Of a stretch of 64,000 bases of DNA, positions 54,413-63,664 are shown piece by piece. This DNA is from Rhodococcus rhodnii (lineage in GTDB: Bacteria > Actinomycetota > Actinomycetes > Mycobacteriales > Pseudonocardiaceae): positions 310,001-374,000 of the forward strand of contig JOAA01000001.1 in assembly GCA_000720375.1 (NCBI GenBank). The letters are read 5' to 3'. Below the pieces are notes generated by a model, which did not search any database, was not told the DNA's origin, and worked only from the letters and a program-made list of their open reading frames with translations. Both the position numbers and the translations under genes were made by a program. Numbering within the stretch: the stretch's first letter is position 1; each line of letters opens with the position of its first letter.

Positions 54413-54922
54413 ATGGCAACCACGATTCCGGTACCGATCGAGTTCTCGCTGCCGGACGGATGGCGTGCCGCCCCGCCTGACGAGGTCGGTTCGCCCAACG
54501 TCGCGTTCGTCGCGCTGAAACCGCCCGCCGTCAACGGGTTCACCTCGAACATCACGATCTCCGGGGAGATCCGGCCGGACGTGCCGCTCGACCAGATCGC
54601 CGACGAGGCACTCGCCAGGCTGCGCAACCAGGTCGTGCAGATGAAGGTGGGCAACCGTGGTCAGCACGGCAGTCCGGAGAACCCGGGACTCACCCAGGCC
54701 GTGCGGGTGCTGATCCAGGCGGGCGGCCGCCAGATGGACGTGGCGCAGCTGCAGGTCTTCATCGGCATGCAGGACGTGCGCGACCCCGACCGGCAGGCCG
54801 TGCTGCACATCGTGCTGTCCGCGGACTCCGACGAGTTCGAGCGCGTCATCACCGACTTCCAGCAGTTCCTCACCACCGTCCGGCCGGATCCGGCGGCACA
54901 GAACACCAACGGGGGCTGGTGA
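54413..54922 (+). CDS. DUF1795/DcrB-like protein in ESX operon
   Basis: 169 residues without signal peptide or membrane segment. It contains PVPIEFSLPDGWRAAPPDEV, FTSNITISGEIRPDVPLDQI, AVRVLIQAGG and LHIVLSADSDEFERVITDFQ, a pattern like the DUF1795/PsbP-type alpha/beta fold. Such proteins are common next to actinobacterial ESX substrates and may serve as cytoplasmic chaperones, comparable in role to EspG; that role is inference. ATG 54413 follows the 456-residue gene by 21 bp and the stop overlaps the YbaB-like gene. Confidence 0.72.
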   Translation: MATTIPVPIEFSLPDGWRAAPPDEVGSPNVAFVALKPPAVNGFTSNITISGEIRPDVPLDQIADEALARLRNQVVQMKVGNRGQHGSPENPGLTQAVRVLIQAGGRQMDVAQLQVFIGMQDVRDPDRQAVLHIVLSADSDEFERVITDFQQFLTTVRPDPAAQNTNGGW

Positions 54923-55413
54923 CCATGACCGAGTGGTCAGAGCGTCTCGCGCGCAGGATCGAGTCGATCGACCAGGCAGCGGCGGACAACCGGATGCGTG
55001 CCGAGGCGTACCGGCAGATGACCGAGGAGCTCAAAGCCGTCGACGGCACCGCCACGTCACCGGACGGTATGGTGACCGTCGTCGCCGGAGCGGGTGGTTC
55101 GGTCAAGTCCATCACCTTCAGCGACGCGACAAGGTCCACGGACCCGGCTCTGTTGTCCAAGACGGTGATGCACACCATCGCCAGGGCGCAGGCGGACGCC
55201 GCCCGGTCGCAGGCCGAGGTGGTACGTCGTGGGCTTGGTGGCTCCGAGCTGCTCGACCGGGTGCTGGCCGAGGAGGAGAAGGTGTTCGGCGACATGCCGA
55301 CGCCGGATCCCGGGGTGAGTTCGCTGCGGCGAGCGCCCGCCCCCACCACCAGCCGGCCGGGTTACGACGACTACGAGGACGGATTCGACATCTACCAGGG
55401 AATGCGCCGTTGA
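54919..55413 (+). CDS. YbaB/EbfC-family protein (EspL-like) in ESX operon
   Basis: 164 residues with the YbaB/EbfC fold: coiled helix (RRIESIDQAAADNRMRAEAY), then SPDGMVTVVAGAGGSVKSIT and a helix with LLSKTVMHTIARAQADAARS. The C-terminal tail is polar and disordered (PTPDPGVSSLRRAPAPTTSR). YbaB-like proteins regularly accompany ESX gene clusters; EspL of mycobacterial ESX-1 belongs to this fold and is needed for stability of other ESX proteins. GTG 54919 overlaps the previous stop; ATG 54925 is an alternative start. Confidence 0.82.
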   Translation: MTMTEWSERLARRIESIDQAAADNRMRAEAYRQMTEELKAVDGTATSPDGMVTVVAGAGGSVKSITFSDATRSTDPALLSKTVMHTIARAQADAARSQAEVVRRGLGGSELLDRVLAEEEKVFGDMPTPDPGVSSLRRAPAPTTSRPGYDDYEDGFDIYQGMRR

Positions 55414-56150
55414 GCCCAATAGCGATCATCGCGATCGTGGTCGGTGGCCTGATCGTGGTGGGCGGCCTGCTCACATGGATGATCATTTGGCTGCGTAAGG
55501 ACTACCAGCAGCACGAGGCAGGCGTCCTCGACCGGCTGTCCGAGCAAGCACCGAGACTCGGCTGGCGGTTCGAGGAACGCGCGGACAACTACATCGACGT
55601 GTTCAACGACGTCGAGCGCTACCCCAAGCTGTCCGAGCCGATCGTCGGGCATGCCGCGTCGCCCAAGGCTTTGCGGGCCCACGACGTGGTCACCGGCCAG
55701 CACCGGGGCAGGCCGTTCCTCGCGGCCAAGTTCTGGACGTCGAAGCCGATGGACACCCGCGACGGCGGCGGCTGGGAGTGGTTCCACGCGATCTGGGTGC
55801 ACACGCCCGCGCCTCGCCCAACGCTGGACGTGCGCTCGGTGCCCCGGATGCAGAGCGCTGTCGGGTCCGCTTTGGGCATCGGCGACCTGAAGATCGGGCA
55901 CCCCGAGTTCGACGCCCGCTACCAGGTGACCGCGCAGAACGAGCAGTTCGCGCGGGACGTGCTCAGCCCGCAGCTGATCGACCTGCTGCTGACCGATCAG
56001 CGCACGTTCCAAGGGTTCTGGATCCGCGGCCAGCAGCTCGAGGTGATCGGCGACATCGTCGAGGACCACCGCGACCCGGAGAACCTGGTGCCCGCTTTGG
56101 ACCTGCGCAACGACATCATGGACCGGATCCCCAGCCAGGTGTGGACGTAA
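55410..56150 (+). CDS. Membrane-anchored protein closing the ESX-associated operon
   Basis: 246 residues from TTG 55410, whose TTGA overlaps the YbaB-like stop; no better start is in frame. One N-terminal transmembrane helix (AIIAIVVGGLIVVGGLLTWM, about 4-23) is followed by a soluble domain with VLDRLSEQAPRLGWRFEERA, GRPFLAAKFWTSKPMDTRDG and QGFWIRGQQLEVIGDIVEDH. The soluble part resembles other actinobacterial DUF proteins of unknown role. Tight coupling (four-base overlap) to the ESX-associated genes suggests a membrane partner or anchor for their products. Confidence 0.75.
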   Translation: MSPIAIIAIVVGGLIVVGGLLTWMIIWLRKDYQQHEAGVLDRLSEQAPRLGWRFEERADNYIDVFNDVERYPKLSEPIVGHAASPKALRAHDVVTGQHRGRPFLAAKFWTSKPMDTRDGGGWEWFHAIWVHTPAPRPTLDVRSVPRMQSAVGSALGIGDLKIGHPEFDARYQVTAQNEQFARDVLSPQLIDLLLTDQRTFQGFWIRGQQLEVIGDIVEDHRDPENLVPALDLRNDIMDRIPSQVWT

Positions 56151-56157
56151 CTCACCC

Positions 56158-56243
56158 TGCCGCAACGGTCAACTCATGGTGCCGCAACGGTCAACTCATG
56201 GTGCGGCAATGGTGGACACGGGGTGCCGGAGTGGTGAACACGG
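56158..56243 (+). repeat. Degenerate 21-22-bp tandem repeats
   Basis: TGCCGCAACGGTCAACTCATGG is present twice in perfect tandem (56158-56179 and 56180-56201), followed by two looser copies (TGCGGCAATGGTGGACACGGG at 56202-56222; GTGCCGGAGTGGTGAACACGG at about 56223-56243). The array lies between the ESX-associated operon and the frameshifted secreted-protein gene, and its last copy contains that gene's likely start codon. Confidence 0.75.
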
Positions 56244-56783
56244 GCAATACCCTCAAGGGATTACTTGTGACAGCGTTGGTGGCGGCGGCCTTCGGGGCCG
56301 TCGCCACACTTGTTTCCGCGGCAACGCCGCCCACCAGGACCGAGACCGACGTCCAGCGCACTGTGGCCGGACCCGGCCGCGTGCGGTGATCACGGCGTCG
56401 AGTGGAACATCGACCTGCACGCGGTGAACTGGACCTTCTTCGACGACAACGGCAAGCGCATCAAGCTGGTCCAGCACATCACCGAGGACAACACGGTCCG
56501 CAACACCGTGTCCGGTCTGACGTTGCGCGACAGCCCTGTCGACTTCGTACAGACCTCGACGTTCAATCCGGACACCGGGGTACGCGAGAAGATCTACATC
56601 ACGGGCACGTCGGTGAACGTGCGCCGCGGCAAGCAGCATCTGGTCGACCGCGGGCCGATCGTGCTCGACGGCCAGAGCGGCAAGATCCTGTTCGCTGTCG
56701 GGCCGCATCCGGTCCGCAAGCAGATGGAAGGCAGCTTCGACATCACCCGTGCGCTGCCGGCGTTCTGCGAGATCCTGCGCTGA
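56231..56783 (+). pseudogene. Small secreted protein, broken by a frameshift after the signal peptide
   Basis: The first frame (GTG 56231 or 56234) encodes a signal peptide (LKGLLVTALVAAAFGAVATL then VSAATPPT) and then TETDVQRTVAGPGRVR before TGA at about 56388. The mature protein continues in the next frame: CGDHGVEWNIDLHAVNWTFF, DNGKRIKLVQHITEDNTVRN, and later VGPHPVRKQMEGSFDITRAL then PAFCEIL up to TGA 56781-56783. The join is near 56365-56385 and needs removal of one base (or addition of two). Two cysteines in the mature part could pair. A rare TTA codon is in the signal region. No family is recognised. Possibly a sequence error rather than a true pseudogene. Confidence 0.65.
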
Positions 56784-56840
56784 CACGCGCAGGGGCGCGC
56801 GGTCCCCGGTTTTGGCCGCTAATGGCGTAATACTGCGTCG

Positions 56841-59800
56841 GTGCTCGTCACTCCGACCGGTTTGGTGATCTCCCCAGGAGACCTCGTCGACCTGTTGGAA
56901 TGCGAGCACCGCAGCGTTTTGGACCACGCGCTGGCGATGAGGCTCGAGGGCGCGCCACAACCGGCCGAGCCGCAGAACCTGCTGGTCGCCAAGCACGGTC
57001 TGGCCCATGAGCAGGCGGTTCTCGAACAGCTCGAGGCCCGCTACGCGGTCACCAAGATCGATTTGCCCGCTCCGCAGCCGGACGCGCTGATCCAGGCGGC
57101 CGAGCAGACCCGCCAGGCGGTCGAGGCCGGTGCGCCCGCGATCTACCAGGCCGTTTTCTACGACGGAAGGTTCTACGGCCGCGCGGACTTCCTGATCCGC
57201 GACAAGAACGGCGGCTACGAGCCACACGACACGAAACTGACCCGGCACGCGAAACCCTCAGCTGTCCTGCAGCTGACGACCTACGCAGCCGCGCTGCGGG
57301 ACGCCGGGTACCCCGCAGGCCCGGACATGCACCTGATCCTGGGTGACGGAACCAGGCATTCCTATCGTGTCAACGACTTCCTGCCACTGGTGCAGGACTT
57401 GCGGGCCCGGCTCGCGGAGCGGCTGGCCAAGCCTGCGCGCCTGCCTGAGCAGCTGTGGGCGGATGAACGTGCAGCGTGTGCCACGTGCAAGTTCGGCACG
57501 CACTGCGCGTCCGGCCGGGAAAACGACCGTGACCTGTCACTGGTCGCCAACATCCGGGCTGATCAGCGTCGGAAACTCGTCGCGGCGGGCATGTCCACGA
57601 TCGACGACCTGGCCAACGCGACCGCGATGGACCGGCCGTCGACCATGTCCGCGGCCACCTTCAACGGGTTGCGGTCCCAGGCCGCGATCCAGGTCATCCA
57701 GGACGCTTCACGCACGCCGGACGATCCGGTCGGCAAGGTGGCGTACGAGGTGCTGTCGCCCGAAGTGCTCGCCACCTTGCCGGAACCGGCCGACGGTGAC
57801 GTGTTCTTCGACATGGAGGGTGACCCGTTCGCCTTGGCGGGCCAGGGTCTTGAGTACCTCTTCGGCGCGGTGACCATCACCGACGGCAAAGAGGAGTTCC
57901 GTCCCTTCTGGGCACACAGCCGCGCGCAGGAAAAGCAGGCGTTCGAGGACTTCGTCGACTTCGCGCTCGAGCGCACGGTGAAGTACCCGGGCTCGCACAT
58001 CTATCACTACGCGCCCTACGAAGTGAACGCCCTCAAGCGTTTGGCCGCCTTGCACGGCACGCGTGAGGAAGCCGTGGACACATTGCTGCGAACGGGTTCG
58101 CTCGTTGACCTGTATGCCGTGGTGCGCAAGGGATTGCGGGTCTCGCAGCGGTCGTACTCGATCAAGTACCTGGAACCGCTGTACATGCCGGACAAGCGGG
58201 ACGGTGACGTGGTCAACGCCGTGTCCAGCATCGAGGCGTACGAGGAATACCTCACGCTGCTCGCCGCCGACGACATCCCCGAGGCGGAAGCGGTACTGGA
58301 CGGGATCAAGGACTACAACGAGTACGACTGCGTGTCCACGAATCGGTTGTACCGTTTCCTGTTGCAGGTGCGTACCGAGGCCGGCATCGAGCCGCACCAG
58401 CCGAAAGAGTCCGAAATGGACGTTCTGATCAACGAGACCGCCGAGGCCGAAGCCGCGGAGCGCCGGGCCGAACGCGCGGCCCGGATCGCGGCAGTGGTCG
58501 AGCCGTTGCTGGCCGACCTGCCCGAAGACCCGAGCCAGGCAACGGAAGACGAACAGGCGCGGGCGTTGCTCGCGGCGGCGGTCGGATATCACCGGCGCGA
58601 AACCAACCCGGCGTGGTGGGACTTCTTCCGCCAAGTCGGTGCCCCGCTGTCCGATCTGGAGTCCGACACCGCTTGCACGGTCCCGGTTTCCGTGCGCGCC
58701 GAGGATTGGACGGCACCCAAAGGCCGGGTGCGTAACGCCAAACGCCTCTTGCACGCGCGCTGCGATCCCGACCGGCCGCACCCGTTCGACACGAACGAAC
58801 AGGTCCGCATGCTGTATCCGGGCACTCCGGTCAACTGGACACGCAACGCGAAGGTCGTCGAGGCGACGGCCGAGACGATCACCCTTGAGGAGAGCGCCAA
58901 GCCGGACGAGACGACCAACGACGTGCCGATCGCGATCCTGCCCGGCGACCCGGTGAAGCCGCAGCCGAAAGACGAGGCGGTCTATTCGCTCGCCGAGGGC
59001 GTGGTCGAGATTCTGCCGATGCTGCCCGCGCACCCGGGCATCGACCTGTTGCGCAGGCTGCCGCCGCAGACCATCAGCGGCAAGCTGCCGCAAGGCGAAG
59101 ACCTTGTCGCCACAGTGATTTCGGCGGTCGACGCACTGGACGGCTCGACACTGGCCGTGCAGGGCCCGCCGGGCGCGGGAAAGACGTACCTGGCCGGGCG
59201 GTTGATCGCGCACCTGATCCGCAAGGGCAAGTCGGTCGCGGTGACGTCCAACAGCCACAAGGCCGTGGAGAACGTACTCAGCTCGGCCTTGGCCGCGGGT
59301 CGTGAACTCGGTGTGCCGATCCCGTGCGCGAAACGCGCGAAGGGCATGCCCAACAAGGACCATGAGTGGGACCAGCCGAAGGACAACAACTCCCTGGCGC
59401 GGTGGCGTTCTGATCAGGGCAGCGGGCACCTGGTCGGCGGCACCGCGTGGACGTTCGCCAACGCGGCCATGCGGGAACAGCGTTTCGACGTGTTGATCAT
59501 CGACGAGGCCGGCCAGTTCGCCTTGGCCGACGCGCTCGCGGTGTCGACTTGCGCCCGTAACCTCGTGCTGCTCGGTGACCCTCAGCAGTTGCCCCAGGTC
59601 GTGCAGGGCACGCATCCGGCAGGCGCGGACGTGTCCGCGCTGGGGCATCTTCTCGGTGAAGCCGACGTGATTCCGCCGAGCCTCGGCTACTTCATGGACC
59701 AGACCCGGCGTATGCATCCCGGGGTGTGTGACCCGGTTTCCCTACTTTCGTATGCCGGACTGCTGCACGCGCACCCGACTGCGGAAGGCCGACGGGTCGA

Positions 59801-60305
59801 CGGCATCGAACCTGGCCTGTACACGCACTATGTCGATCACAGCCACAACATCACGAGCTCACCCGAGGAAGCCGAGGCCGTGGTGGCGACGGTGAAGTCG
59901 CTGGTCGGGAAGACCTGGGTGGACGGCGACACCACCCGGCCGCTCACCGACGGCGACATCCTGGTCGTGGCGCCGTACAACCTGCAGGTCAGGGTGGTTC
60001 GGCGGGTGCTGGAGGAGGCCGGGTTCACCGAGACCAGGGTCGGCACGGTGGACAGGTTCCAGGGCCAGGAAGCACCCGTGGTGCTTGTCACAATGACGTC
60101 GTCCGCCGCGGTCGATCTGCCGCGCGGGCTGGACTTTCTGCTGTCCCGCAACCGGCTGAACGTCGCTTTGTCGCGTGCGCAGGCGCTTGCGGTGCTCATC
60201 TGTTCACCGAGGCTCGTGCAGGCCGACATCCGCGATGTCGAACAAATGCGGTTGGTGTCCGGAATGATCGGTTTGCAACGTGGCGCCCGCCACTGGCCCG
60301 CCTGA
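56841..60305 (+). CDS. TM0106-family RecB-like nuclease fused to SF1 helicase
   Basis: 1154 residues. The N-terminal TM0106/RecB-like nuclease (about 10-240) has GRADFLIRDKNGG, EPHDTKL (PD-(D/E)XK-like) and Cys residues CATCKFGTHC that with an upstream CEHR may hold an Fe-S cluster, as in AddB/Dna2. The middle (about 310-500) is a predicted exonuclease of the RNase H fold (VFFDMEGDPFA, YHYAPYEVNALKRLA, YNEYDCVSTNRLY). The C-terminal SF1 helicase has VQGPPGAGKTYLAGRLIA, LIIDEAGQFALADAL, GDPQQLPQVVQG, VGTVDRFQGQEAPVVLV and LLSRNRLNVALSRAQ. GTG 56841 may be leaderless: TAATAC lies at 56828-56833. A conserved actinobacterial protein linked to DNA repair or RNA/DNA processing; exact role unknown. 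Confidence 0.87.
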   Translation: MLVTPTGLVISPGDLVDLLECEHRSVLDHALAMRLEGAPQPAEPQNLLVAKHGLAHEQAVLEQLEARYAVTKIDLPAPQPDALIQAAEQTRQAVEAGAPAIYQAVFYDGRFYGRADFLIRDKNGGYEPHDTKLTRHAKPSAVLQLTTYAAALRDAGYPAGPDMHLILGDGTRHSYRVNDFLPLVQDLRARLAERLAKPARLPEQLWADERAACATCKFGTHCASGRENDRDLSLVANIRADQRRKLVAAGMSTIDDLANATAMDRPSTMSAATFNGLRSQAAIQVIQDASRTPDDPVGKVAYEVLSPEVLATLPEPADGDVFFDMEGDPFALAGQGLEYLFGAVTITDGKEEFRPFWAHSRAQEKQAFEDFVDFALERTVKYPGSHIYHYAPYEVNALKRLAALHGTREEAVDTLLRTGSLVDLYAVVRKGLRVSQRSYSIKYLEPLYMPDKRDGDVVNAVSSIEAYEEYLTLLAADDIPEAEAVLDGIKDYNEYDCVSTNRLYRFLLQVRTEAGIEPHQPKESEMDVLINETAEAEAAERRAERAARIAAVVEPLLADLPEDPSQATEDEQARALLAAAVGYHRRETNPAWWDFFRQVGAPLSDLESDTACTVPVSVRAEDWTAPKGRVRNAKRLLHARCDPDRPHPFDTNEQVRMLYPGTPVNWTRNAKVVEATAETITLEESAKPDETTNDVPIAILPGDPVKPQPKDEAVYSLAEGVVEILPMLPAHPGIDLLRRLPPQTISGKLPQGEDLVATVISAVDALDGSTLAVQGPPGAGKTYLAGRLIAHLIRKGKSVAVTSNSHKAVENVLSSALAAGRELGVPIPCAKRAKGMPNKDHEWDQPKDNNSLARWRSDQGSGHLVGGTAWTFANAAMREQRFDVLIIDEAGQFALADALAVSTCARNLVLLGDPQQLPQVVQGTHPAGADVSALGHLLGEADVIPPSLGYFMDQTRRMHPGVCDPVSLLSYAGLLHAHPTAEGRRVDGIEPGLYTHYVDHSHNITSSPEEAEAVVATVKSLVGKTWVDGDTTRPLTDGDILVVAPYNLQVRVVRRVLEEAGFTETRVGTVDRFQGQEAPVVLVTMTSSAAVDLPRGLDFLLSRNRLNVALSRAQALAVLICSPRLVQADIRDVEQMRLVSGMIGLQRGARHWPA

Positions 60306-60355
60306 CACTTTTTGGTTGCTCTGCGTGGCGGATAAGATGGGGGTCACCGTCCTGA

Positions 60356-61879
<1,524 letters not shown>

Positions 61880-61885
61880 CAATCT

Positions 61886-61931
61886 CTCGTGAGTGTTTCG
61901 GCCGGTTAGAACCGGCCAAAACACTCACGAG
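61886..61931. terminator. Long bidirectional hairpin between guaB and the glycosyltransferase gene
   Basis: A 22-bp inverted repeat with one mismatch (CTCGTGAGTGTTTCGGCCGG plus TT at 61886-61907; AACCGGCC plus AAAACACTCACGAG at 61910-61931) closes a minimal loop. It lies seven bases after the guaB stop and contains the stop codon of the convergent glycosyltransferase gene (TGA 61927-61925). It should end transcription from both sides. Confidence 0.85.
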
Positions 61932-63019
61932 GGCTTCAGGTGGCTTTCGATCTCGTCGGCGCCCCGCTCGGCTCCTCCGCTCGCGGCGATCACGGTGCGC
62001 ATCCGGTCCAGGTTCGCCCGGATGTCCGGGTCTGTGCTCACCCTGGTCACGGCGGCACGCAGGTCGTTGCCGCGCCTGTCGCCCAGCCCCAGCTCGACTA
62101 CCCGGTCCGCGTTGGCTTTCTGCTCGGGTGTCAGCGGCATCGTGACCATCGGGACTCCGTGGCTCAACGCCTCCATAACCGAGTTCATCCCCGCGTGCGT
62201 GACGAACACGCTGGCCTGCTTGAGCACCGCCACCTGCGGGAACCTCGGCCGGATCTCGAAATTCGACGGCACAGCGCCAAGATCCACGTCGCCGACGGTC
62301 ATCGCCACCTGCCACTCGGTGTCTCCGAACATCTCCATGCACCTCCGATAGAAGTCCCTATCGGTGAACACCGAACCGAGCGAGATGTACAGCAACGGTT
62401 TGCCGCGCGGCGTCCACTCTTCCTGGCCACGGTCGCCAAGAAGCGGCCCGATGAAACGGAACCGGTCGTCGAACGTGTCGCCGGCCGGTTGGAAGTCCCG
62501 GGGCAGGAAAACGAGGTTCAGCCGCTGTGGAACCTCCCATGTGCCCGCGAAGTCAAGGTGCACGCCGTGCTCCGCCGAGAACCGGGCGCACTCGGCTTCG
62601 ATTTCCGTGGGGTCCAGGCCGGTGATCATCGTCTGGTGCAACGGAAAGGCGTCGTTGGCGGCGAAGTTCGGAATCGTCCGCACGGCCGGAATGCCGAGTT
62701 TCTCCGCGACCAGCCGGGCAGGCCAGTTGGTCGTGTCGTAGATGATCGCGTCCGGCCGCTGCTTCGTGCAGTGGTCGAGCAGGACCGGATAAGTCAGGCT
62801 CAGTGATGCGAAGAAATGCTTGAGCCACGACGCCAAAATGTTGTCGCCGATCGGGAAGTACGGCAGCATCTTGGGCAACGCAACGAATGTGGAACCAGCG
62901 CCGACAGCCTCTTCTGTCGCGTATTCGACCTGATGCCCGCGCCGGACGAGCTCAGCGACAAGCGGCAACGTCGGAGTGATATGGCCTTGACCCGTCAGCG
63001 TGACGAACAGCAAGCGCAT
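61925..63019 (-). CDS. GT1-family (MGT-type) glycosyltransferase
   Basis: Cytoplasmic GT-B fold glycosyltransferase of the macrolide-glycosyltransferase type, 364 residues. The N-terminal acceptor domain begins LLFVTLTGQGHITPTLPLVA. The C-terminal nucleotide-sugar domain has PLLYISLGSVF, RFPQVAVLKQASVFVTHAGM and NSVMEALSHGVPMV, then PLTPEQKANADRVVELGLG, with the conserved His of THAGMNS and the D/E-Q pair (PEQ). It probably glycosylates a lipophilic natural product or drug (self-resistance or detoxification), but no acceptor can be named. ATG 63019. The stop codon lies inside the shared hairpin. It is nine bases from the ABC ATPase gene, which is read in the same direction. Confidence 0.88.
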   Translation of the reverse strand: MRLLFVTLTGQGHITPTLPLVAELVRRGHQVEYATEEAVGAGSTFVALPKMLPYFPIGDNILASWLKHFFASLSLTYPVLLDHCTKQRPDAIIYDTTNWPARLVAEKLGIPAVRTIPNFAANDAFPLHQTMITGLDPTEIEAECARFSAEHGVHLDFAGTWEVPQRLNLVFLPRDFQPAGDTFDDRFRFIGPLLGDRGQEEWTPRGKPLLYISLGSVFTDRDFYRRCMEMFGDTEWQVAMTVGDVDLGAVPSNFEIRPRFPQVAVLKQASVFVTHAGMNSVMEALSHGVPMVTMPLTPEQKANADRVVELGLGDRRGNDLRAAVTRVSTDPDIRANLDRMRTVIAASGGAERGADEIESHLKPS

Positions 63020-63028
63020 GAACCCACA

Positions 63029-63664
63029 TTACGGATTCAGCTGCCTGACTTCATCCGCCCACCGATCAAGCAATGGCATGTCGTGTGAAATCGCGAGCAC
63101 ACCGGCTTGTGATTCCTTTTGGTAGTCACGAATCACCGCGACCAATGCCGCGGTCGTCGAGGCGTCCAGCATGGTGGTCATCTCGTCGCACACAAGATAA
63201 GCCGGGCGCAAAGCCAAAGCACGGGCCAGGCACGCGCGTTGCAACTGGCCGTCACTGACCTCGTGGGCGCGCCGATCCAACAGATCCGGTGTCAGGGCAA
63301 CGAGTTCCGCGAGCTCGTCGACCCGGTCGGGCTTGCCGTTGGCGCGAGATGGCTCGGCGATGACGTGACGTAATGTCATCCGGGGATCGACGGACAGCCG
63401 AGGTTGCTGGAACAGCACACCGATGCGGGTCCGGTATTCCCGTGGCGCGCGATACCGGAAGCCGTCCACCACCGAACCGTCGATCGTCACCGTGCCGGAG
63501 AAAGGCTTGTGCAGCAACGACAACACCCTGGCCAAGGTGGATTTGCCGCTGCCGCTCGGTCCGGCTAGGCCAATGGTCGCACCGGGCTCGACAGCCAGGG
63601 AAACGTCGGTGATCACTGGCTGGCGTGGGTGGTAGCCAGCGGTGACGGCGGTGGCGCTCAGCAT
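63029..63664 (-). CDS. ABC transporter ATP-binding protein (DppF/NikE-like, short)
   Basis: Nucleotide-binding subunit of an oligopeptide/nickel-type ABC transporter, 211 residues. Walker A is GLAGPSGSGKSTLARVL, Q-loop GVLFQQPRLSVDPRM, signature EVSDGQLQRACLARAL (VSDGQ in place of LSGGQ), Walker B PAYLVCDEMTTMLD and switch His in ISHDM. It lacks the C-terminal oligopeptide-transporter extension found in its partner, as is usual for short DppF/NikE forms. ATG 63664 overlaps the partner stop by seven bases. Substrate unknown; peptides or nickel are the family options. Confidence 0.85.
   Translation of the reverse strand: MLSATAVTAGYHPRQPVITDVSLAVEPGATIGLAGPSGSGKSTLARVLSLLHKPFSGTVTIDGSVVDGFRYRAPREYRTRIGVLFQQPRLSVDPRMTLRHVIAEPSRANGKPDRVDELAELVALTPDLLDRRAHEVSDGQLQRACLARALALRPAYLVCDEMTTMLDASTTAALVAVIRDYQKESQAGVLAISHDMPLLDRWADEVRQLNP

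Noticed and set aside
52841..54808. 655-codon antisense frame over the ESX accessory operon
   Set aside because: Arises from the Ala/Gly codon periodicity of the sense genes; composition is Leu/Ala/Asp repeats without family signal.
57708..59717. 669-codon antisense frame inside the nuclease-helicase gene
   Set aside because: Shadow of a well-supported SF1 helicase coding region.
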